A stretch of 38,160 nucleotides of DNA from Planctomycetota bacterium (GCA_030612765.1 JAUWNG010000020.1:1-38160), one strand, 5' to 3'. Shown: positions 1-8,754, counted from the stretch's first letter. Made by a program: numbers and translations. Notes: generated by a model not told the origin, from the letters alone.

Positions 1-104
1 GCGCGATTGCCCGACAAACCAATCCACACCGGCCGGGCCGAGTCGAACCGCGTCTGGTCAAACGCGACCGTCGAAGATACGGCTTCCTCAAAGAACCCCG
101 CCAC
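1..104 (-). CDS. Partial unrecognised CDS running off the left edge
   Basis: An open minus-strand frame runs from a possible GTG at 104 to the window edge, about 34 codons. Its composition looks protein-like, with acidic and aromatic residues (FFEEAV, then FDQTRFDSARPVWIGLSG). It is in the same frame as the TPR lipoprotein upstream and is separated from it only by that gene's TAA and a few codons. It could be the next gene of an operon or the rest of a TPR protein interrupted by a nonsense codon. No family is recognised from so short a piece, and no clear ribosome binding site is visible. Confidence 0.35.
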   Translation of the reverse strand, partial: MAGFFEEAVSSTVAFDQTRFDSARPVWIGLSGNR

Positions 105-122
105 GTCGCACGAGAAAAATGC

Positions 123-896
123 TTATCCTAGTGCCATTGCCTCTCCCAGCCGGTAATACATCTCCGGGGTCGGTTGACCGCGCATCACGGCGGCCGCCAG
201 ACTCGCCGCGCCGTCGTCGCACCGTCCCACGGCGACGTAGGCCAAGCCAGTGAGATAAAGCACCTGACCCGGCTCCTCGCCGGGCGAGTATGTTTCGGCC
301 AGTCCTTGCAGGGTTTGAAGCGCGCGGCGCGGCTGGTCCAATTGGCGATACAACTCGGCAACCGCCAAGAGAATTGCGCGGTCGTTTGGTGCATGTCCCA
401 GGGCGCGGAGGTAATCGGCCAATGCTTGGCGCGGGTGTCCGAGCGACAGCATCGTGCCGCCGCGGATGGCCCAGGCCCCCGGCAATTTCGGATCGAGATC
501 GATCGCCCGTTCGGCGCTCTCGCGGGCAAGCTCCGAGCGGCCGTCGGCCAAATACATCTCCGCCAATCGGCCCCAAAACGATGCGTCTTCTTCGGCCAGC
601 CGGACGGCCTCTTCCATCTGTGCAATTGCTTCCGGCCGTGCCCCGCGCTGCCAGATCGATTCGGCATAGTGACGTCGGGCCTCGGCATCGACCGGACAGG
701 CGGTCACGGCCTGGGCCAACATCGTTTCGGCGGTCTGCTGCTGGCCTCGCTCCAGCGCCGCCACCCCCCGCTGCGAAAGCCGCCGGCAATCGGCCAACGA
801 CTGCGGCACCGGTCCCTCCCGGCCCGGCAATCGGCAGCCGACCGATAGCAATGCCAACAGCAAAATAGGGCTTGTTCCGAGAAGGGTATGTCGCAT
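123..896 (-). CDS. TPR-repeat lipoprotein
   Basis: This 257-residue protein begins with a hydrophobic signal and a lipobox-like LLSVGC (Cys21), so it is probably exported and lipid-anchored. The rest is helical and built of about five to six tetratricopeptide units (motifs such as AEARRHYAESIWQRG, ASFWGRLAEMYLADG and KLPGAWAIRGGTMLSLG). TPRs are protein-interaction scaffolds, so no enzyme activity is implied. The ATG at 896 is preferred because it gives the complete signal peptide. The open frame that continues past the TAA at the left edge leaves open that the gene was once longer. Confidence 0.75.
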   Translation of the reverse strand: MRHTLLGTSPILLLALLSVGCRLPGREGPVPQSLADCRRLSQRGVAALERGQQQTAETMLAQAVTACPVDAEARRHYAESIWQRGARPEAIAQMEEAVRLAEEDASFWGRLAEMYLADGRSELARESAERAIDLDPKLPGAWAIRGGTMLSLGHPRQALADYLRALGHAPNDRAILLAVAELYRQLDQPRRALQTLQGLAETYSPGEEPGQVLYLTGLAYVAVGRCDDGAASLAAAVMRGQPTPEMYYRLGEAMALG

Positions 897-1106
897 GATT
901 AGGGGTCAGGCCGGGTTTTTTCGCTGCGGCCGCGGAAATCAACCCGGAAGCCTAGCAAAACGGGCGCAATGGAACCATCCCGATTTGGCCAAATGCCTCC
1001 CGGTTTTCAGCATTCGGAGCGTTTGTTACGATGGCCATAGGTTTTTGGTGGCACGCCCATTGGCCGTCGTCAATCACAAAGCCGCCATACACGCAAAAAC
1101 GTCATC

Positions 1107-1550
1107 ATGCCGGCACGATTCAACAGCCTGGGAATCTCGTTCCAGTATCCCGACAACTGGACGCTCGACGACGCCGACGCCATACTCGGCCGACACACGG
1201 TTACGGTCTATAGTCCCGGCGGGGCATTCTGGTCGGTGGCGATTCACTCCGGTTCAGCCGAGCCGGACAAACTGGTCGTCGCCGTAGTCGAGGCCATGAA
1301 ACAAGAATACGAGGGGCTGGAGGCCGAAATGGCCCGCGAAACCGTGGCCGGCCATGAATTGCTAGGCTACAACTTGGCTTTCTGCTGCTTGGACTTGACC
1401 AATACGGCCCGGATCCGCAGCCTGCAAACTGCCCAGTCCACCTATACGATCTTCTGTCAGGCCGAGGACCGGGAGTTCGAGCAAGTCGAAAGCGTATTTA
1501 GGGCCATGACAACGAGCCTGTTGAGCGAGTTGGGAACCGGGGAAGACTAA
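1107..1550 (+). CDS. Hypothetical small protein
   Basis: This is a 147-residue protein without signal peptide or membrane segment. Its opening, NSLGISFQYPDNWTLDD, followed by alternating beta-strand-like stretches (HTVTVYSP, FWSVAIHSG) and a C-terminal helix, resembles the general PsbP/DcrB-like fold, in which a YP-x-NW motif is common. That resemblance is only by eye. Two cysteines sit together in FCCLDL. No Shine-Dalgarno sequence is obvious before the ATG. It is followed, after a promoter-like region, by the DUF2582-like gene. Function unknown. Confidence 0.6.
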   Translation: MPARFNSLGISFQYPDNWTLDDADAILGRHTVTVYSPGGAFWSVAIHSGSAEPDKLVVAVVEAMKQEYEGLEAEMARETVAGHELLGYNLAFCCLDLTNTARIRSLQTAQSTYTIFCQAEDREFEQVESVFRAMTTSLLSELGTGED

Positions 1551-1625
1551 CTCGCTCGCCAAGCCCACGGAGTTTTTGGTTTCCCTATGATGTGTATACA
1601 ACCTATACTTTTCTGAAGGATTCGC

Positions 1626-1631
1626 TATAAT
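1626..1631 (+). promoter_or_regulatory. Candidate -10 element (TATAAT)
   Basis: A perfect TATAAT lies 61 bp before the start of the small winged-helix gene in an AT-richer stretch. A good -35 is not visible at 16-18 bp spacing (best TATACT at 1604-1609), so the call rests on the -10 alone. Confidence 0.35.
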
Positions 1632-1691
1632 CGCCGTAAGTTACGTTTTTGCCTGCACAACAGGCCCCCATCTTAAAATCGAGGTGGTCAG

Positions 1692-1913
1692 ATGGCAAAA
1701 AAAACCCCCGTTCCGTGTTTGACGAGCATAGGCGAGACGGCCGGCATGGTCTGGCGGACCCTCTCGAAAAACGGCCCAATGACCATGGCCAAATTGGTTA
1801 AGGGCATGGGCGAACCCCGCGACGCGGTAATGCTGGCCCTCGGCTGGCTCGCCCGAGAGAACAAAATCGACATCGAGGAAGACGGCCGCCGCCGCGTGGT
1901 GTCGCTCAACTAG
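1692..1913 (+). CDS. Small winged helix-turn-helix protein (DUF2582-like)
   Basis: This 73-residue protein fits the small winged-helix family annotated as DUF2582. It has an N-terminal helix (IGETAGMVWRTLSKNGPMT), a predicted recognition-helix region (AKLVKGMGEPRDAVMLALGWLARENKI) and a basic beta-wing ending in RRRVVSLN. GAGG at 1681-1684 is a plausible ribosome binding site and supports the ATG at 1692. Members are single-domain, presumably DNA-binding, and of unknown targets. A strong hairpin repeat follows about 50 bp after the stop. The family assignment is from motif shape, not a search. Confidence 0.65.
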   Translation: MAKKTPVPCLTSIGETAGMVWRTLSKNGPMTMAKLVKGMGEPRDAVMLALGWLARENKIDIEEDGRRRVVSLN

Positions 1914-1965
1914 GAAATTGCATGCTCGTCTGTTGAGTGTCAGAGAGTTCCAATGCAACAAAAGA

Positions 1966-2042
1966 AAACGCCCCGCGACTGCAGGCGCGGGGGTGGATGA
2001 CGGCGTTTCGCGTCCCCCCGCGACCGCAGTCGCGGGGCGTTT
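1966..2042. repeat. 27-bp inverted repeat (large hairpin)
   Basis: Arms at 1966-1992 and 2016-2042 are complementary with two mismatches and a 23-nt loop. The outer 17 bases (AAACGCCCCGCGACTGC and its complement) pair perfectly. It is in the intergenic space and has no T-tract, so it reads as a dispersed palindromic repeat rather than a classical terminator, although it could also stop transcription. Confidence 0.75.
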
Positions 2043-2064
2043 ATACGTTGCACGGAAAGTAATA

Positions 2065-2095
2065 CAACATTCTTATCGGATGGAAAAGAATGTTG
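2065..2095. repeat. Short AT-rich hairpin
   Basis: CAACATTCTT at 2065-2074 pairs perfectly with AAGAATGTTG at 2086-2095 across an 11-nt loop. It lies between the large hairpin and the 3' end of the convergent minus-strand gene and may be part of a bidirectional terminator. No T-run adjoins it. Confidence 0.5.
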
Positions 2096-2135
2096 CACTT
2101 CAAGCCGCTCACTGTATAAGCAATTATTCCGATGC

Positions 2136-2567
2136 TCAATTGCCGGCGGATTTGCCATCCGGTTTCTTAGTTTCCGGCTTTTTTTTCGCTTTTCGCTTGG
2201 CCTTTGCCTCGGCCCGAGCCTCGTCGATTTGCTGTTTCTGCTCGGGGGTCAACACGGCCTCGATTTTCTCGTCTCGCTCTTTGCGCAACGCCTTCAACTC
2301 CGTCCGCAACGCCTCGATCTTCGGCCGATACTCGTCTTGGATTTTGTAAATCTTCTCGCGTTGTTCGTCGCCGACCACGTCTCTGAAGTAGTGCGGCAAG
2401 CGATGGCGGCCCTTTTTGACTTTCGCTTGTTCCTTTTTCTTTGTTGTCGGTTTTGCGGGGGCCTTGTCCTCCGCACTTAAGACCGGTTGCGCCACGGTTG
2501 TCACGGCAAACGCCAGGCAACCCAACAATGTCCAGCAGGCCAGCCGCCGTACAATTGTCTTCGTCAT
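2136..2567 (-). CDS. Secreted Spy/CpxP-like helical protein
   Basis: The product is 143 residues. The start at 2567 is chosen because it gives a clean signal peptide (MTKTIVRRLACWTLLGCLAF, then a likely cut after VLSAE) and is preceded by AGGAG about 9 bases upstream. The frame is open further upstream but without a signal. The mature protein is strongly charged and helical. Its core, DEQREKIYKIQDEYRPKI followed by EKIEAVLTPEQKQQI, contains the LTxxQ-type motif of periplasmic Spy/CpxP-like proteins. The tail is very rich in Lys, Ala and Glu. A periplasmic chaperone or stress role is inferred only. Confidence 0.7.
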   Translation of the reverse strand: MTKTIVRRLACWTLLGCLAFAVTTVAQPVLSAEDKAPAKPTTKKKEQAKVKKGRHRLPHYFRDVVGDEQREKIYKIQDEYRPKIEALRTELKALRKERDEKIEAVLTPEQKQQIDEARAEAKAKRKAKKKPETKKPDGKSAGN

Positions 2568-2907
2568 CGTGAAGTCTCCTGTTGAGATGTGAGGTACGGG
2601 TGCAAAGTTCAATGGAGGGTATTGTACTAATGTCACGGCGAGAGGGCCACACCCCCCGCGGCAGGGACCCGGTTTTGACGGTTTCGTCGCCGTGCCGGAT
2701 GCGCGAAAGTTGCACACCGCCGCCTCACGCGCCACGACACACACGGCAGGCGTCGGCACGAGATTTTCGAGGCCAAATCGGGGGCCTTGCCCGGCGGGAC
2801 CATCGGCCGTAGGCTACACTTATGCAATCGGCCCCGCGTACGATTGCGCGGGGTATAGTCGCTTCTATTTCTCCATTTTCCATGTTGACAAAGGAACCGT
2901 CATTACC
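2568..2907. other. Divergent intergenic region, no gene seen
   Basis: These 340 bases separate the minus-strand Spy-like gene from the plus-strand TPR gene. They hold the AGGAG ribosome binding site of the former and an AAGGAA-like site (about 2891) of the latter. Open frames through the region are continuations of the flanking genes without codon-usage support. No convincing -35/-10 pair was found. Confidence 0.5.
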
Positions 2908-4290
2908 ATGATACGCACTCTACTGTTCGCCGCCGTTGCCGTCTGCGTCGCTTGCACGACGTCGGAATCGGCCGCGGAGCCAATCGCCCCCGGCAGCCTC
3001 GGAACCGCTTCCGAAACCCCGGTGCAAATGAAAGAGCTGGCCGACGCGGCGGAACTTTTTCAGAAGCGCGATTACACGGGCACGATTAAGCTGTTGAAGG
3101 AGGCCGTAAAGAAGGATCCCGATCTGCCGCCTCCCCATGTCATCATGGCCCAATTTTTCGCCCAGACCAACGTTCCGGCGGGAGTGCGGAGCGCGTTGGA
3201 GCAGGCGGTTGTCGACGCGCCCGACGATCCACAGGCATACCTTATCATGGGCGACATCGCCATGCGCGAGCGGCGCGCCGCCGAGGCCCGGCTGCTATTC
3301 GAGAAGGCCGAGAGTCTGTTGGCGCAATGGAAGGGGAGCGCCAAGCGAAAGGATGCGATGATGCCGCAGCTTTACAGCGGCCTGACGTCGATGGCCGAGG
3401 CACGCGGAGACTGGGCCGAGGCACGGAAGCAACTCGATGCCTGGTTGAAGCTGGATCCGAAAAATGCCGCGGCCTTGCTGCGGCTTGCCCAATGCCAGTT
3501 CAGGGAAAAGGACGTGCAGGGGGCCTTGGAAAGGCTCAAGGAAGCGGCCAAAATCAACACCGACATGTTGCCGCCAGAGGCCGTTTTGGCCCAATGGTCC
3601 GCTCGCTCGGGCGACCAGGAAAACGCCAAAAAATGGCTCGTTGCCGCGTTGACCGCCGCGCCGAAGAATCCCCAGGCCCGGCTGGTCGCCGCCCAGTGGG
3701 CATGGGAAACCGGCCAGCTCGAGGAGGCCGAGAAACAGGCGGCCGCCGCCTTGCAACTCGACCCGAATTACTACCAGGCCAAAATCCTCCGCGGCATAAT
3801 CGCCCTGTTCCAGAAGGATTACAAGACGGCCGAGTTGTACTTCGAGTCGGCCCATCTGCAATCGCCCAAGGACTTCGCCGCCAGCAACAACCTGGCGCTG
3901 GCGTTGGTCGAGCAAAAGGATAAAGCGAAGCGGCGCCGCGCGCTGGAATACGCCGAAAACAACGTCAAGCAATTTCCGCGACTGGGCGACGCTTATTCAA
4001 CCTACGGTTGGGTACTCTACAAGCTTGGCCGATTACAAGACGCCGAGGCTTCGCTACGGAAAGCGATCTCCGGCGGGACCTTCAGCGCCGAGACGGCTTA
4101 CTATCTGGCCCGCGTATTGGCCGACCGCGGGCGCGACGCGGACGCCATACGATTGTTGCAAAGCGCGGCGCAGAGCGCGGCGCCGTTTTCTCAGCGAGAG
4201 GAGGCCCAGTCGCTGTTGGAGCAACTTAGAAAGGCTCAGCCGCAACAGCCCCAACCGCCGCAGCCGCAACAGCCCCAACCACAAAAATAG
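2908..4290 (+). CDS. Exported TPR-repeat protein
   Basis: This 460-residue protein starts at the ATG at 2908, which follows an AAGGAA-type site and opens a signal peptide (MIRTLLFAAVAVCVACTTSE); the longer upstream frame has none. Around ten TPR-like helical pairs follow (for example ELFQKRDYTGTIKLLKEAV, YLIMGDIAMRERRAAEARL, YSTYGWVLYKLGRLQDAEA). The C-terminus is a low-complexity proline/glutamine tail (repeats of PQQPQP). The protein is presumably a periplasmic or envelope scaffold. It has no catalytic motif. The Pro/Gln tail may be a recent repeat expansion. Confidence 0.85.
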   Translation: MIRTLLFAAVAVCVACTTSESAAEPIAPGSLGTASETPVQMKELADAAELFQKRDYTGTIKLLKEAVKKDPDLPPPHVIMAQFFAQTNVPAGVRSALEQAVVDAPDDPQAYLIMGDIAMRERRAAEARLLFEKAESLLAQWKGSAKRKDAMMPQLYSGLTSMAEARGDWAEARKQLDAWLKLDPKNAAALLRLAQCQFREKDVQGALERLKEAAKINTDMLPPEAVLAQWSARSGDQENAKKWLVAALTAAPKNPQARLVAAQWAWETGQLEEAEKQAAAALQLDPNYYQAKILRGIIALFQKDYKTAELYFESAHLQSPKDFAASNNLALALVEQKDKAKRRRALEYAENNVKQFPRLGDAYSTYGWVLYKLGRLQDAEASLRKAISGGTFSAETAYYLARVLADRGRDADAIRLLQSAAQSAAPFSQREEAQSLLEQLRKAQPQQPQPPQPQQPQPQK

Positions 4291-4818
4291 AGATCACGGC
4301 AATCGATCCGTCGCTGCCACGATCTTCGTCCTGAAATGGGACTTTCGTCCGTCCCGCCCTCCCGGCGGGTCTATCGTTGTTCCATCGGCACGGCCGATCG
4401 GACTCTAAAGCAATTTTTCACTGCCGTTGGCCGCAAAGTCTACCCTGTCGGCAAACCTTATCGCCATAAAATAATTACGCCGACAATCTCTACTTCCACG
4501 GCAGTTATAACCGACACTAAGCATAGGATCGGACTGCGACCCAAGCGGCAAGGGTCGCGGTACCGTTTTTGGTTCCCGTCTCTTACCCCCCGGCCTAAGG
4601 GCCGCTTGCCCAGCATTCCCAGCAGCAGTATGATGAAGAGTCTATCGAACACGATGACGGCGCGCCAGCCTGGGCTGCGACCGTGGCCCACGGATGTTCC
4701 GTGTCCGAGTTTATTGGTCGAAGAAGCCCGCGCGGCGTTCAAGGTGAAACCACGAAGGAAAGCGACACGCAGGATATTCGGCGAGCGTCGCCCGACCACC
4801 CCTGCCGAGAAACTGCCC
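4291..4818. other. 528-bp intergenic region, no gene supported
   Basis: The frame of the ABC ATPase is open from 4336, but the translation before 4819 has no domain-like sequence and is rich in Pro, Arg and Ser, so I do not extend the gene. There is no RNA gene, no strong terminator and no clear promoter. Only small GC-rich inverted motifs are present (for example CCCGCC...GGCGGG near 4355). Confidence 0.5.
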
Positions 4819-5568
4819 ATGTACATTCTCGAAACCCGCGGCTTGAAAAAAGACTACGGCATCGAGGGTGAAGTATGCGTTCACGCCTTGCGTGGCTTGG
4901 ACCTCCAGGTCCGTAAAGGCGAACTGCTGGCAATCATGGGACCATCCGGCTCGGGCAAGAGCACCCTGCTGCATATCCTCGGCGGCGTGGAAACGCCCAG
5001 CAGCGGACAGGTGTTGCTCGAGGGCGTCGATCTGGCCACGATGAACGACGACCAGCGGACTATCATCCGCCGTGAGCGAATGGGATTCATATTCCAATCG
5101 TTCAATCTGCTGCCGGCTTTTACGGCGGAAGAGAACGTGGCCTTGCCGCTGGAATTGGGCGGGATGCCGAGCGCGGAAGCCCGCCGCAGGGCCGTCGACA
5201 CGCTCCGGCTGGTCGGCATGACGCACCGCCGCAACCACGTGCCGAGCACGATGTCGGGCGGAGAGCAGCAGCGGGTAGCCGTCGCCCGGGCCTTGGTCAT
5301 GCGGCCGGCGCTGCTGTTGGCCGACGAGCCGACCGGCAATCTCGACAGCGCCAACGGCCGCCAAGTCACGGCCTTGCTGCGAAAACTGGTCACTCGCGAG
5401 GAACAGACGATCGTGATGGTCACTCACGACGCCAACGTGGCCGCGCAGGCGGATCGGTTGATACGGTTGCGCGACGGACTGGAGGAAAGCAACGGACATC
5501 CCGACGCCGTCAACCCGCTTCCTCAAGCTCAGCCCGTGCGAAGCTGTTTGTTTAAGAAAACCGTTTAG
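4819..5568 (+). CDS. ABC transporter ATP-binding protein (MacB/LolD class)
   Basis: The 249-residue ATPase has Walker A GPSGSGKS (41-48), a Q-loop glutamine (Q93), signature SGGEQ (146-150), Walker B LLLADE (165-170), a D-loop NLD and the switch histidine in VTHD (His203). The phrase DEPTGNLDS is typical of the LolD/MacB/FtsE class that powers FtsX-like permeases. The permease gene follows 129 bp downstream on the same strand, so the two form one exporter acting at the inner membrane. The ATG at 4819 gives the standard family N-terminus (YILETRGLKKDYG). The C-terminal tail of about 25 residues is unusually long. Confidence 0.93.
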   Translation: MYILETRGLKKDYGIEGEVCVHALRGLDLQVRKGELLAIMGPSGSGKSTLLHILGGVETPSSGQVLLEGVDLATMNDDQRTIIRRERMGFIFQSFNLLPAFTAEENVALPLELGGMPSAEARRRAVDTLRLVGMTHRRNHVPSTMSGGEQQRVAVARALVMRPALLLADEPTGNLDSANGRQVTALLRKLVTREEQTIVMVTHDANVAAQADRLIRLRDGLEESNGHPDAVNPLPQAQPVRSCLFKKTV

Positions 5569-5589
5569 CCCGGCAATTTTCGGCCGGGG

Positions 5590-5690
5590 CCTCGTTTCCA
5601 CGCTCCGCGTGGGAACGCGCGGCTGGGCGCTTTGCGTTCTCCGCGATTTGTGGGCAAGAAAACGTTCCCGCGCGGAGCGCGGGAACGAGG
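5590..5690. repeat. Two facing hairpin repeats before the permease gene
   Basis: A 28-bp palindromic unit occurs twice in opposite orientation, at 5590-5617 and 5663-5690 (core CGCTCCGCGTGGGAACG and its near complement), with three mismatches between copies. Each copy folds alone, and the pair can fold into one larger hairpin. The second copy ends in ACGAGGA, which is also the only plausible ribosome binding site for the permease ATG at 5698. Confidence 0.8.
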
Positions 5691-5697
5691 AACCATT

Positions 5698-8259
5698 ATG
5701 ATCCTTTGGAAGTTCACTCTCCGCGAGATAAAGAACCGTCCCGGCCGGGCGACGCTCACACTGCTGAGCATCGTCATCGGCGTGGCGGCAATGGTGGCGG
5801 TAGACATCGGCACGACCACCACCCACCAGGCGTACCAGACCATGTACGAGGGGATGGCCGGCCGTGCGGCGTTCGAGGTGGTTGCCGAGGACGGCAGCTT
5901 CTTTCCCGATGAGATCGTCAATCGTGTCCGGCAAGTGCCGGGTGTGAAGGCGGCAATACCCAGCGTGCAAAAAGTATCGACGCTCTGGCACAAGGACGCC
6001 AGGGTTCGCTTGCTGGTTATGGGTATCGACCTGACGCAAGACGAAGCGGTGCGCGATTACGATTTGCAGGAAGGGGAGTATTTCGGCGAGAACAGCAAGA
6101 AATACGACGCCCTGCTGGAGACCGGTTTCGCCCGTGGCCTGGGCGTCAAGATTGGAGACAAAGTAAAGCTGGGCACCTCGCGCGGCGGACTAAGCGGCGG
6201 AGTAAAGAATTTCCGCATCATCGGTTTGCTCTCTCCGCAGGGCGCCGCCAATTTCAACCACGGCGGAGTCATCTTCCTCCCCCTTCAAACCGCCGAACAC
6301 TTCTTCGCCAAAAAGGGCCTCGGCCACATCAATATGGCCAGCATCGTGCTGACCGATACGGCCGACGAAAAAGCCGTGCAGGCCGATATCGCCGGCATCC
6401 TGCCCGTTGGTCTTACCGTCCGCTCGCCGATGGCCCGCGCGCACTTCGCCAGGGAAACGATGCAAGCCGCTGAAAGCGGCCTGGACGTCGCCTACGTGCT
6501 GATGATCATCCTCGGGCTGTTCACGATCTTCAATACTTACCTGATGAACGTCGGCGAGCGGCGTCGGCAACTGGCCGTGATGCGGGCAGTAGGCGCCACG
6601 CGCAAACAGATCACGCGGATGTTGCTGCTCGAAGGTTTGGCGATGGGCCTCGTGGGCACGGTCCTCGGTTCGCTGTTGGGTCTGGGCGGCGCATACCTCT
6701 TGACCGATGCGATGAGCCGCGTCTACTCGACGCCCATGCCCCCGCTGCAAATCGCCCCCGGCACGTTCATCCTGGCCGCTTTCCTCGGCCCGAGTATCTC
6801 GTTGCTGGCGATGTTCATCCCCACCTGGATCGCCAGCCGGATTTCGCCGCTGGAGAGCATGCGCTTCGTCCCTTCGTCGGGACGGAACCGTATCTCGCCG
6901 TGGTACGTCCTGTTCAGCTTGACGTTTTTCCTGCTGACCGGATCGGCACTGGCCGCCTGCGTCGTTGGTTATTTGCCGATCGGGCTTACGGTCTACGCCG
7001 GAGCGGTTTTCACCACCGCGTTCGTGCTGCTGGTGCCACTCGTGCTGACCAGGCTGACGCGGCTGGCGGCTTGGATGCTGTACCCCATTTTTCGCACGGA
7101 AGGAAAAATCGCCCAGCGGCAAGTCCTCCGCCGCATGGTGCGCACTACGTTGACCATCGGGCTGCTCTACATCGCCGTCAGCACGGCCACCAACTTGGGA
7201 ACCAACATCCTCAACAACGTGGACGACATTCGCACGTGGCAGGCCAAGACGTTTCGGGGTGATTTCATTATTCGCCGCATGAACCCCGACCTGCAATCCG
7301 GCCAGTCCCCGCCCATGCCCGAATCGCTCGGCGATCAATTCCGCGCCATCGAAGGGATCGCCAACGTCGAAAGCATCAGCACCATCAACACGTCGATAGA
7401 AACCGCCGGCCCGAACGGCGACAAGATATACGTGACGATGTTCGTGCGCGATTTCAACAACGAGGGAGAATTGCCGCTGGCCCTGAAAGATGGAAACCCG
7501 CAAGAAGTACGAGAGCGCCTGGCCAAGGGCGAAGTAGTGATCGGCACGGTGCTGGCCAACCGCACAAACACCCGCGTCGGCGACACGATTACCATCAAGA
7601 CCGGCAAAAGCCCGAAAAAACTCACCGTGGCCGCCACCGCCACCGCCTATCTGGCCGGCGGAAAGATGATCTACATGCAAGGCAAGTCCGCCCGACGCAT
7701 GATGAACATCGACGACGTGGATACCTTCATCCTCAACGCGAAACCGGGCGAAATCGACCACGTCCGCGAACAGCTTAAGCCGATCTGCGACAAGTCGGGC
7801 TTGATGCTCCACTCCTTCGCCGACCTCCGCAAGCGGCTCAACAACCTGATGACCGGCGTGATCGCCAGCCTGTGGGGGCTGCTGGCCCTGGGATTCATCG
7901 TCGGTTCGTTCGGCATCGCCAACACGCTGACGATGAACGTGCTGGAGCAGACCCGCGAGTTGGCCCTGCTGCGAGTGGTGGCCATGACCCGCTGGCAAGT
8001 CCGCAAAACGATCCTCGCCCAAGCAGTCATCATCGGATTGATCGGCTTGACCCTCGGGGTGGCCGGCGGGGTAATCGGCGCGTACGTGACAAACCTCTGC
8101 ACGGTGCCGGTGTTGGGATACTCGGTCGATTTCGCGCTGCATCCGTCGCTGATGGTGATCTGTTTCGTCACGGGCATGGCGGTAATCATCCTCGCCGCAT
8201 GGCTACCCGCCGAACGCGCCGCCCGGCTGAATCTGCTGATCGCGCTGCAATATGAGTAA
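5698..8259 (+). CDS. ABC transporter permease, FtsX-like (MacB/LolC type)
   Basis: The 853-residue permease has a duplicated layout. An N-terminal membrane helix (about 18-38) precedes a large periplasmic MacB_PCD-like domain, and the first FtsX domain with three helices lies at about 262-385. Two central membrane segments follow at about 400-460. The second periplasmic domain ends in a second FtsX domain (about 717-853) containing ETREL-type coupling residues (LEQTRELALLRVVAMTRWQ). This two-module form is that of large FtsX-family permeases that act on lipids, peptides or lipoproteins rather than a soluble solute; the substrate is not evident. It pairs with the ATPase directly upstream. The ATG at 5698 starts at the conserved WKFTLREIKNRPGR. 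Confidence 0.92.
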   Translation: MILWKFTLREIKNRPGRATLTLLSIVIGVAAMVAVDIGTTTTHQAYQTMYEGMAGRAAFEVVAEDGSFFPDEIVNRVRQVPGVKAAIPSVQKVSTLWHKDARVRLLVMGIDLTQDEAVRDYDLQEGEYFGENSKKYDALLETGFARGLGVKIGDKVKLGTSRGGLSGGVKNFRIIGLLSPQGAANFNHGGVIFLPLQTAEHFFAKKGLGHINMASIVLTDTADEKAVQADIAGILPVGLTVRSPMARAHFARETMQAAESGLDVAYVLMIILGLFTIFNTYLMNVGERRRQLAVMRAVGATRKQITRMLLLEGLAMGLVGTVLGSLLGLGGAYLLTDAMSRVYSTPMPPLQIAPGTFILAAFLGPSISLLAMFIPTWIASRISPLESMRFVPSSGRNRISPWYVLFSLTFFLLTGSALAACVVGYLPIGLTVYAGAVFTTAFVLLVPLVLTRLTRLAAWMLYPIFRTEGKIAQRQVLRRMVRTTLTIGLLYIAVSTATNLGTNILNNVDDIRTWQAKTFRGDFIIRRMNPDLQSGQSPPMPESLGDQFRAIEGIANVESISTINTSIETAGPNGDKIYVTMFVRDFNNEGELPLALKDGNPQEVRERLAKGEVVIGTVLANRTNTRVGDTITIKTGKSPKKLTVAATATAYLAGGKMIYMQGKSARRMMNIDDVDTFILNAKPGEIDHVREQLKPICDKSGLMLHSFADLRKRLNNLMTGVIASLWGLLALGFIVGSFGIANTLTMNVLEQTRELALLRVVAMTRWQVRKTILAQAVIIGLIGLTLGVAGGVIGAYVTNLCTVPVLGYSVDFALHPSLMVICFVTGMAVIILAAWLPAERAARLNLLIALQYE

Positions 8260-8376
8260 GGCAGCCACATATTGCATGACCCCGGAATGTCCGCGTGGGC
8301 ACCATCCCCCCCTGTCGCGGCGGCAAATACTCTAGCGAAGCCGTCTTTTCCCACTTCCACCGAGTGGAGATTCAAG

Positions 8377-8382
8377 TATAAT
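8377..8382 (+). promoter_or_regulatory. Candidate -10 element before rpmI
   Basis: A perfect TATAAT lies 44 bp before the rpmI start. At 17-bp spacing the -35 is weak (CTTCCA). rpmI has no upstream ribosomal gene in this window, so it would need its own promoter. Confidence 0.45.
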
Positions 8383-8426
8383 AACGAGTCTATCTACAAA
8401 TAGAACCGAATCAGTGGTAGCCAATC

Positions 8427-8630
8427 ATGCCCAAGATGAAGACCCATAAGGGGACGAAAAAACGATTCCGCCTGACCGCCTCCGGAAAGGTCAAGCACCG
8501 CTGCGCCGGGACCAGCCACTTGGCCTCCCGAATGAGCCACAAACGGAAGCGGAACCTGCGCGGCACAAAGACCGTCAACGACGTCGAGGCCGTCAAGATT
8601 CGCCGTGTCCTGGGCAAACACAGCTACTAA
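8427..8630 (+). CDS. rpmI: 50S ribosomal protein L35
   Basis: This 67-residue basic protein carries the L35 hallmark sequence MPKMKTHKGTKKRFRLTASG, followed by HLASRMSHKRKRNLR and a C-terminal tail, at the normal family length. It is part of the large ribosomal subunit. rplT follows 124 bp downstream as in most bacteria, but infC, which usually precedes rpmI, is not here: the upstream neighbour is the ABC permease. Confidence 0.98.
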   Translation: MPKMKTHKGTKKRFRLTASGKVKHRCAGTSHLASRMSHKRKRNLRGTKTVNDVEAVKIRRVLGKHSY

Positions 8631-8641
8631 GATGGCTTGTA

Positions 8642-8719
8642 GCACGGCCGCCCTCGGGCTGTGCGACATTAAATACACCAACGGGACGGGCTAAAGAACG
8701 CTGCCCTCGCATCGGGCAG
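8642..8719 (+). other. Two short hairpins in the rpmI-rplT spacer
   Basis: The spacer contains a stem at 8642-8664 (GCACGGCC with GGCTGTGC, one wobble pair) and a second at 8701-8719 (CTGCCC with GGGCAG). L20 in other bacteria represses its own operon by binding leader RNA, so a role in autoregulation is possible. They could also be ordinary dispersed repeats. Confidence 0.4.
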
Positions 8720-8754
8720 GGCCTGGTTCCCGTGTAAACCGAAAGATTCTGTCC

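Noticed and set aside
4336-4818. N-terminal extension of the ABC ATPase or a separate gene
   Set aside because: The frame is open, but the translation has no domain-like sequence and the family N-terminus begins at 4819.
6190-8142. A 650-codon minus-strand open frame
   Set aside because: Antisense to the ABC permease; its translation is rich in His, Gln and Arg, as expected of a shadow frame.
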